NCBI RefSeq assembly: GCF_002105155.1
Contig: NW_019028982.1
Coordinates: forward strand, 580,501 to 644,500
From: Lobosporangium transversale
Taxonomy: Eukaryota > Mortierellomycota > Mortierellomycetes > Mortierellales > Mortierellaceae
DNA: 64,000 nucleotides
Direction: 5' to 3'
The stretch's first letter is position 1; every line of letters starts with the position of its first letter. The position numbers and the translations under genes are program-made. Below are positions 58,179 to 64,000 of this stretch, one piece after another. Below the pieces are notes generated by a model. The model made no database searches and had not been told where the DNA came from. It worked only from the letters and a program-made list of their open reading frames with translations.

Positions 58179-60272
58179 TTAAAAAGCAACGCTCTTGAGT
58201 TCTTCCAAAGAATCGATCCTGATGGGTGTCTTGATGGACTTGCCAGCAACGATCTCAGCAAGACCTTCACCAGAATAGGTAACAAGGGGTGACAGCTCCA
58301 GTGTGGGAGCACCCTCGAGTTGCTCATCACTCTCTCCGACAATGATCTTGCCACCTGCTGCCTCAATAAAGCGCACATGCTGTTGAAGAATATCACGACG
58401 AGAGGTCTCGGGGCAGTCCTGTCCAGTACCAGGAGCATTCTTTAAGGGCGAGAACTCTTCGCGACGGTCGACCTCAAAGACGGCCATTCTCTCTGTGAAG
58501 GGGAAGACATCAAAGACAAACATCTCGAGCTTCATTCCATTGACCTGCTTGGGTGCAATGACCTCTCCGGTGTGCATATCAAGGGTCTTGATCTTTTTGC
58601 GGGCAATGTGGTATTCCAGATCGCATTCGAATGACTCGACCCTGTTCAAAAAGTCGATTGTGTAAAAGTGGTTGGCAATGTTACCAGCACCGAAGGCAAG
58701 CTGACCATTCTTGGGATTGATGGCATGGGCAACCTCCTCATCAATCTCAGAATACTCGACTACATTGAAAGCCTTATTTCTAAGGCAGACAACACCGACA
58801 GGCTCGTCAGGAGCATTCTTACGAACGACCTTTGCACCACAGTCGGCATTCTTTTGAACACAGTAGCCGATAAAGACAGGGTCAGCAACACGGACCAGGC
58901 AGTTGTCGACACAGTAAGCATGGAGGTACTCGATCTTGCGCTCCGCCATGTTTGTCAACACACCTGTGCCACGGAGAGCAGCATACACGCCTCCGTTGCC
59001 ATCAGGGGCCACGGCAATCTGAGATTTGGATTCCATCATGATCTTGCCGTCGAATGTCAAGCATGGGAGGGTTCCTAATTTTTTTTTAAAAAAAGACTTG
59101 ATTTTAGCTCATCGTATTCGTACTTTTCATGGGTATATTGATGATTGCTAATGAATCTCCTCTCAGTCCTGATAATATCTCTATAATATGCTCTCTATAC
59201 AATTTTTTTTTTTGTTCGCCTGACTTTCCGCTGAACTATTTCTGCTTGTTTATGTCATTGTTGCTTATGCATTTCCTCTTCCTGGTGTAGTGAAAAGATG
59301 CCTCGCTGAAAATAAATGTGTTCCTTACTATTCCAGGTTCACTAGTCTGGTCTGATTGTTGGTGAGAATCCAAAATTAAATGAAAACCAAGGCGAAAGAC
59401 AAAAGTAGAGAGCCCACTCCTCTTTCATATTTCGATCCCCGTCTCCGTCTAGAGGGTAAATTGGGCATTGTTACCCTTTCTGGATACTCTTCTTTGGTAT
59501 TCCTTCCCCCCTGGAAATGACATTATAATTGTTGTCATTATGATGATTGTCGATTGCCGATTGCCGATTGCCGAATATCAAAGCTTTTTTTGTTTACTGA
59601 TTTTAGAAAAAGAGACTTACCCTGTTCAAAGAATACGATGTTGGAGCTAGATAGACCAAAGTAGTTGTTCTCCTGGAAGAAGGCAACAGTAGCAGGGCGT
59701 GTAGGACCAGAAGTCATGACATACCAAGGGATAACAACCTCAGCAGCAGCGCCGGGCTGCTTCTGTGCCAATTGTTGGAGCTTGAGAATACGCTCGGCTT
59801 GGATCTGGAAAAGAGACTTGTTTGAGGGCAAGTTAATATCATAACATCCCTTGGGGGCAGAGGATCCAAGACGAGTGCCTTGACCACCAGCCAATAGGAT
59901 GACAGCGACCTTGTTTTGACTAATTTGGTTCAATCCGATGGTCTCCCATTCGTGGATCTTGTCCTTGGAAGCCTCCAAGGTGGAATCGAAGCACTCTTCG
60001 GGCAAAGGAGCCAAAAGTGCTGATTGGTTGCTGAGCATAGGGGAAGGGCAGGTAGTAGCCTTCTGATGGATCCTGTTGACACGTTCTACGTTCAAAGCCT
60101 CGAGCTGATCGATCAACTGCTGTTGTTGGTCAGCAGAAAGATCATCGTAGAAAGTGAAGAGATGACCCTGTCCAGCAGCCTGGTAACGTTCCTTGAGTTG
60201 ACGGACATCAGAGGGAGCACCGGCCTCTTGGTGCTTGGGGGTCTGGATAGAGAGAGATGATGCGGCAATCAT
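58179..60272 (-). CDS. UAP1: UDP-N-acetylglucosamine pyrophosphorylase
   Basis: Two exons, 60272..59621 and 59074..58179, total 1548 nt, 515 residues, the usual length for eukaryotic UAP1/QRI1. The nucleotide-binding signature LLAGGQGTRLGSSAPKG is at residues 126-142; MTSGPTRPAT and NIVFFEQGTLPCLTFDGKI (across the splice), PDGNGGVYAAL, FAGNIANHFYT-like GAGNIANHFY and EDVFPFTERMA-like FVFDVFPFTERM follow the family order. The enzyme makes UDP-GlcNAc from GlcNAc-1-P and UTP in the cytosol, feeding chitin, N-glycans and GPI anchors; chitin is a main wall polymer in this type of fungus. The 546-nt intron has GTAAGT and ATTAG ends and is unusually long for the window. A TATA box stands upstream. 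Confidence 0.97.
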
Positions 60273-60512
60273 GGCGATGTAATAGTGGTGGTTGTAGTAG
60301 TTTTAAGATAGAATTGCACAAAAAATTGTGAGACTGAGACTGGGAGACTTTGAGACTAGGTAATAGTTAGAAAGAGGAATGAAAAGAAAGGAATGGAAAT
60401 GTATAAAAGAGAAAGGAGGAGAGAGGTATAACGTGGTGAATGAGAAGTGATGTTGACAATGAGAACAAAGAAAGTGATGATGAAGAGTTGAGGAGGAGGG
60501 GAGACAGACGAT

Positions 60513-60520
60513 CTTTTATA
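60513..60520 (-). promoter_or_regulatory. TATA box of UAP1
   Basis: GTCTATAAAAGATCG on the minus strand about 240 bp upstream of the ATG, followed by a pyrimidine-rich leader with CTCCCC and CCTCCTC. Confidence 0.55.
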
Positions 60521-60529
60521 GACTCAAAA

Positions 60530-62460
60530 GTAAGGAACAAACTTTTTTATAACTCACTGCAAGGGTAAGTATAAAATAAAATACGCTAAAATAAGTAATA
60601 ATAATCAATCAACTCTGTTTAATTATATTCAGTTGTAATAATAATATATATTATATATATGTATATATTATATATAAATGTGTATATATACTATTCTCTT
60701 TCATTTGCAGTGCAAAAGCTTTGAAAAAGATAGACATGACAAGCAGGACAAGCAGACAGGCGCAAGAGCCTTTTTTAATGTATTTTTAACTCTTTTTTTT
60801 TTTAAAAGTTGTCTGGGTTGTTCCTGTTCCTGTTCCAGTCCATGCTCTCGCCATGCCCACATCATCGCTTTGATATAAACACATATACTTTTATCCTGAT
60901 AGTAATCCCTGTATATATCATTTAATTCTTACATAGTACATCGTGCTTCTTGACAAGCACAAGCATGGCAGACTAGCAGACTAGTGAAACATAGCATAGC
61001 AATGTACTAAAACGGCAGGAGACACAAGGGAAAAAATAAAATAAAATAAAATAAAAAAAGACTCGACAGCAGATACCAGATTACAGATTAGATATCTCGA
61101 GTTATGCTGATTCTCCTTTTTTTTTTTATGGAAGATGTGAATGATTGCATTGAGTGTAAAGTCTCACACATGACAAAGGCCCGACAAAGACAATGATTTA
61201 GACTTTTTATTTTTAGACCGGGGATCAGTCAAATGGACAGGAACGCGTTTATTGTATCAATTTAATATAACTACTTTAATTTATTTCTCACACCTACACC
61301 TATAGTATGTACATGTACTTGGGCACTGCAAATTGCTTTGAATCTACATCATGTCTATTCCTTGGCTGTGTGCTTTTGCTGATTACATCTACCAGCAGAT
61401 CTTTCTTTTTTTTTTTGTTTCCCTTTTATCCTTGTCCCATGATTGTGTCAGTGCAGATGCATTGTTCTCGTTCTTTCATATGCGGCCCTTTTTTTTATTT
61501 TATTTTGAGCTACAAAGCCCCATTTTAACATGACCCAGGTCAAAAAAAAAAGGATCTTCCGTTTCCTCCTTACCCTTACCCTTTCCCCAACTTCACTCGC
61601 TCTCATCGCTTTATCCTATCAAGTCTGATTAGGGCAGCTTTTTTTTTTTTTTTTTTTTTTTACAAAAAGAAAAGAAACAAGCGCAAGCGAACTCAAACAT
61701 AGATGCATATTGAAACAGTATAGTGAGGCAAGCTGAAGCTCAAGAAATAGAAGGTTCATGCACTCACGAATCAGACAGATCTGATATCATATCGAAAACA
61801 AAAAAAGGTAGTGCGCAACACTTGGTATTAAGAGCACAAAGGATCAAGAGATTCAGCGTAAAATAAAATAGGAGATCAGTACTAGTCTATCGATCAAAGT
61901 GCATCCATTACCCTTTTTTTATTTACTTTGGTATTGCCTTTACAGATGGCTATCATAGATGACGAATGAGAGCTACAGCTCCCATAAGAAGGTATCAAAG
62001 ATTAAGAAAGAAGAGGAAAAATGAAAATAAAGATGTTACCATCCTTCATCAACTGTCAACGATCTCAGCGACCATCGCGTCTTTTTTTTTATTGTTCCTT
62101 TTGTTCTTGTGCTGTGTGTTCTAGAAGTGAGATTAGATAGAGCAATGTTAATAATAAAGAGTGATTCAATAATACACAAAAACTCAATGTGAACCTAAAA
62201 ATAATGTGAGTCTGTGTTCCAGATAAAAGAGAGAGCGCTAAATTAAATTTTATCACATTTATTTGTCTCTACGAATCAAAATCCACCCACGGACTCCAAG
62301 TTATTGTCTGTATTTATTATTTCTTTATTTACTTTTTTTTACATGTTGTGGCGATGCGAACATTGCCAAACAAATGGCTGTTCTCTTCTTGTCCTTGTAG
62401 CAGCCCTCTTTTCTTTTTTTTTTTGTTGATTTGGAGTTATTATGTTCGACCGCTTGAATG

Positions 62461-62491
<31 letters not shown>

Positions 62492-63331
62492 GTCGCGTGT
62501 CCCCTCTTCCCAAAAATGGCTCGTTGATTAATGGCTTATGGTGAATGAATATCAATAGATCGACATGAAAATATTATATAAATATATATATACCATATAT
62601 ATAGTGTAATGTTACCCTGTTCGCAATATTTATATCTGGATATACATGTTCATGTATTCCACGCTCATCAACCTTATCTATCCTCCTATATCTGGCCTTC
62701 ATTTAACCCGCTGGTGCAGCATAATCTCTCTCTGGATATATTTATTTTTTCATTCCTTGGTCTTTTTTATCTTGGACCGTGAGCTTGAGAGCAAACATTG
62801 AAACCTGTACCTGCATTCTCATGAAAATAAATGAATACCACATTTTCTATTCCCATTGAGGCACTCACGACCACAAGGAAAAAAAAAAAAAAAAAAGAAA
62901 AAGCATCCATTAACCACTTGTTCTTTTATCACTCTCCCTTAAATCTTCCCTCATCTACAGGTTAATAAGGCCAATTTATCTAATAAGCATGAATAATTCC
63001 CCCCTCCCCATCCATCCGAAAGATTTACCAAACGTACAATAATCTTATCGCTTATCCTCGGAAAAAAAAAAGGACGCAGTGCATATGCATAAGATATAAT
63101 ATATTTATACAAGTACAAAGTGAGGTACAAAAAAAAAAGATCTTGCTGCTGTAAGCACTTTCTATTTTTGCCTTCACCAACAAACGCATAGTGGCAATCC
63201 AAAATTTGTTTTTACTCGCCACGCTCAGGGGGTGAGTAATATCACGTGTTGAAAAAGAAGCTCGCGTTCGCGTCCGAGTCTTTTTAATCCTTCTCTAGCC
63301 CAAACTCATCATTCAAACAACCCAATTCACA
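60530..63331. other. Long intergenic region, no gene recognised
   Basis: 2.8 kb with AT microsatellites (60640-60690, 62575-62605), poly(T) at about 61640-61661 and poly(A) at about 62461-62489. No convincing coding frame or RNA gene was seen on either strand. The right end contains the promoter of the thioredoxin-like gene. Confidence 0.5.
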
Positions 63332-63985
63332 ATGAGCCGAATCACAGTAATCAAAGACGAGGCCGAGTATAGGGGCTTTTTTTCTGTGCCTTATGAACGG
63401 TTTGTAAGTCCAGACGAATAGCTATGGTTATACTAATAAAATAAAAAAGAAAAAGTGTTGACTATAATATAAAATGCTAATCGTCCAAAAAAAAAAAAAA
63501 AAAAAAAACTGTATCCTTACTTCATTGATAGATTGCTGTTGAATTTACCAGAGGAAAACCGAGCTCCAAAATGCTAGATTGCTCCACACTTTACCACAAA
63601 GTCATCTTCCTTCAGGTATATCAAAATAATAAAAGAAAAAAGATATTAGTAATAATTCATAATTCATACATCAACCTTGAATTCAATAGAAGTGAAGGTG
63701 ACATTTTTTTCCCCTTTTGTTGCTGCTTTAATAGGTCGACGTGGATGAGCAATCTGGGATTGCTCAAGGGGCTGGAGTGACCGCTGTGTATGTTTTCTCG
63801 TCTTTGTTTCATTTATCTCTTTGCTCGCCTTGTGATATCATACCTAATGATTGACATCTCCAAACTCTCCTAGACCAACTATCCATTTCTACAAGAACGA
63901 CGAAAAGCTTAATGAAGTCCCAAATGCTGATCCTAAGAAGCTTAAGGACACACTCTCTCAGCACTTCGGGTCGAAAATACGCTAG
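63332..63985 (+). CDS. Thioredoxin-like protein lacking the redox-active CXXC
   Basis: Four exons, 63332..63403, 63532..63615, 63735..63787 and 63874..63985, total 321 nt, 106 residues: a classic thioredoxin size. Donors GTAAGT, GTATAT and GTATGT, acceptors GATAG, AATAG and CCTAG. The fold markers are present: IAVEF (beta-3), VIFLQVDVDE (beta-4), GAGVTAVPTIHFYKNDEKLNE (cis-Pro at residue 71 and beta-5/6), and the terminal helix KKLKDTLSQHF. The active-site WCGPC is replaced by RGKPSSK (residues 31-37), and the following helix is a few residues shorter. The only cysteine is C41. It cannot act as a dithiol oxidoreductase; a structural, chaperone or binding role, or a decaying paralogue, are the options. 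Four intact splice sites and an open frame argue for a working gene. Confidence 0.85.
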
Positions 63986-64000
63986 GACCGTATTAAGTAA

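Noticed and set aside
58668-59078. 136-codon plus-strand frame within UAP1
   Set aside because: Antisense shadow of the UAP1 second exon, whose frame and motifs are unambiguous.

Overview
The window is fungal nuclear DNA, most likely from an early-diverging filamentous fungus (Mucoromycota, perhaps Mortierella-like). Reasons: short canonical introns (about 55-110 nt, occasionally 350-600) with GTAAGT/GTATGT-type donors; housekeeping genes with fungal architecture; a proteinase K-like secreted subtilase; an F-box/leucine-rich gene; a Crinkler-like remnant; and a Ty3-type retrotransposon. The genus is an inference from style, not proven. The intergenic DNA is full of long poly(T) and poly(A) runs (many of 18-35 bases, several as T-run/A-run palindromes) and microsatellites. 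All gene models were assembled by eye from splice signals and frame; those marked as frame-checked sum to whole codons.

Layout. 1-10.7 kb: gene-poor, low-complexity DNA with a spliced C1orf74/UPF0739-like gene (1.4-3.0 kb, minus) and two exons of an unidentified gene (6.7-7.0 kb). 10.7-32.1 kb: two direct copies of a roughly 4.3-kb segment, each ending in a secreted subtilase gene that encodes exactly the same 393-residue protein. Copy A carries a 186-bp TIR element (MITE) absent from copy B. The 12.7 kb between the copies is a graveyard: WD40 remnant, a fragment of the 28S rRNA 3' end with a 76-bp insertion, a Crinkler-like pseudogene, a broken multi-exon gene, a decayed Ty3/gypsy element and part of an unidentified spliced gene.

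33-43 kb: ribosomal protein uS12 (RPS23), two genes for small secreted cysteine-rich proteins (SSPs), an F-box/LRR gene and the complex I subunit NDUFS6. 43.9-48.3 kb: a 4.4-kb structure bounded by two near-identical inverted arms of about 367 bp. 49.5-50.9 kb: a Tyr-rich small protein and a third SSP gene. All three SSP genes share a TATA box, a CACGCCGCACAAA motif 75-84 bp upstream of it, and a 5'-UTR intron of 82-90 nt.

52-64 kb: orderly housekeeping genes: a UFD1-domain/zinc-finger protein, the SRP receptor alpha subunit, UDP-GlcNAc pyrophosphorylase (chitin and glycan precursor synthesis) and a thioredoxin-fold protein in which the CGPC active site is replaced by KPSS. The genes are independent eukaryotic transcription units, not operons. 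The most interesting material is the SSP family with its shared promoter, the identical-protein subtilase pair with its conversion-like identity pattern, the redox-dead thioredoxin and the unexplained inverted-repeat structure.
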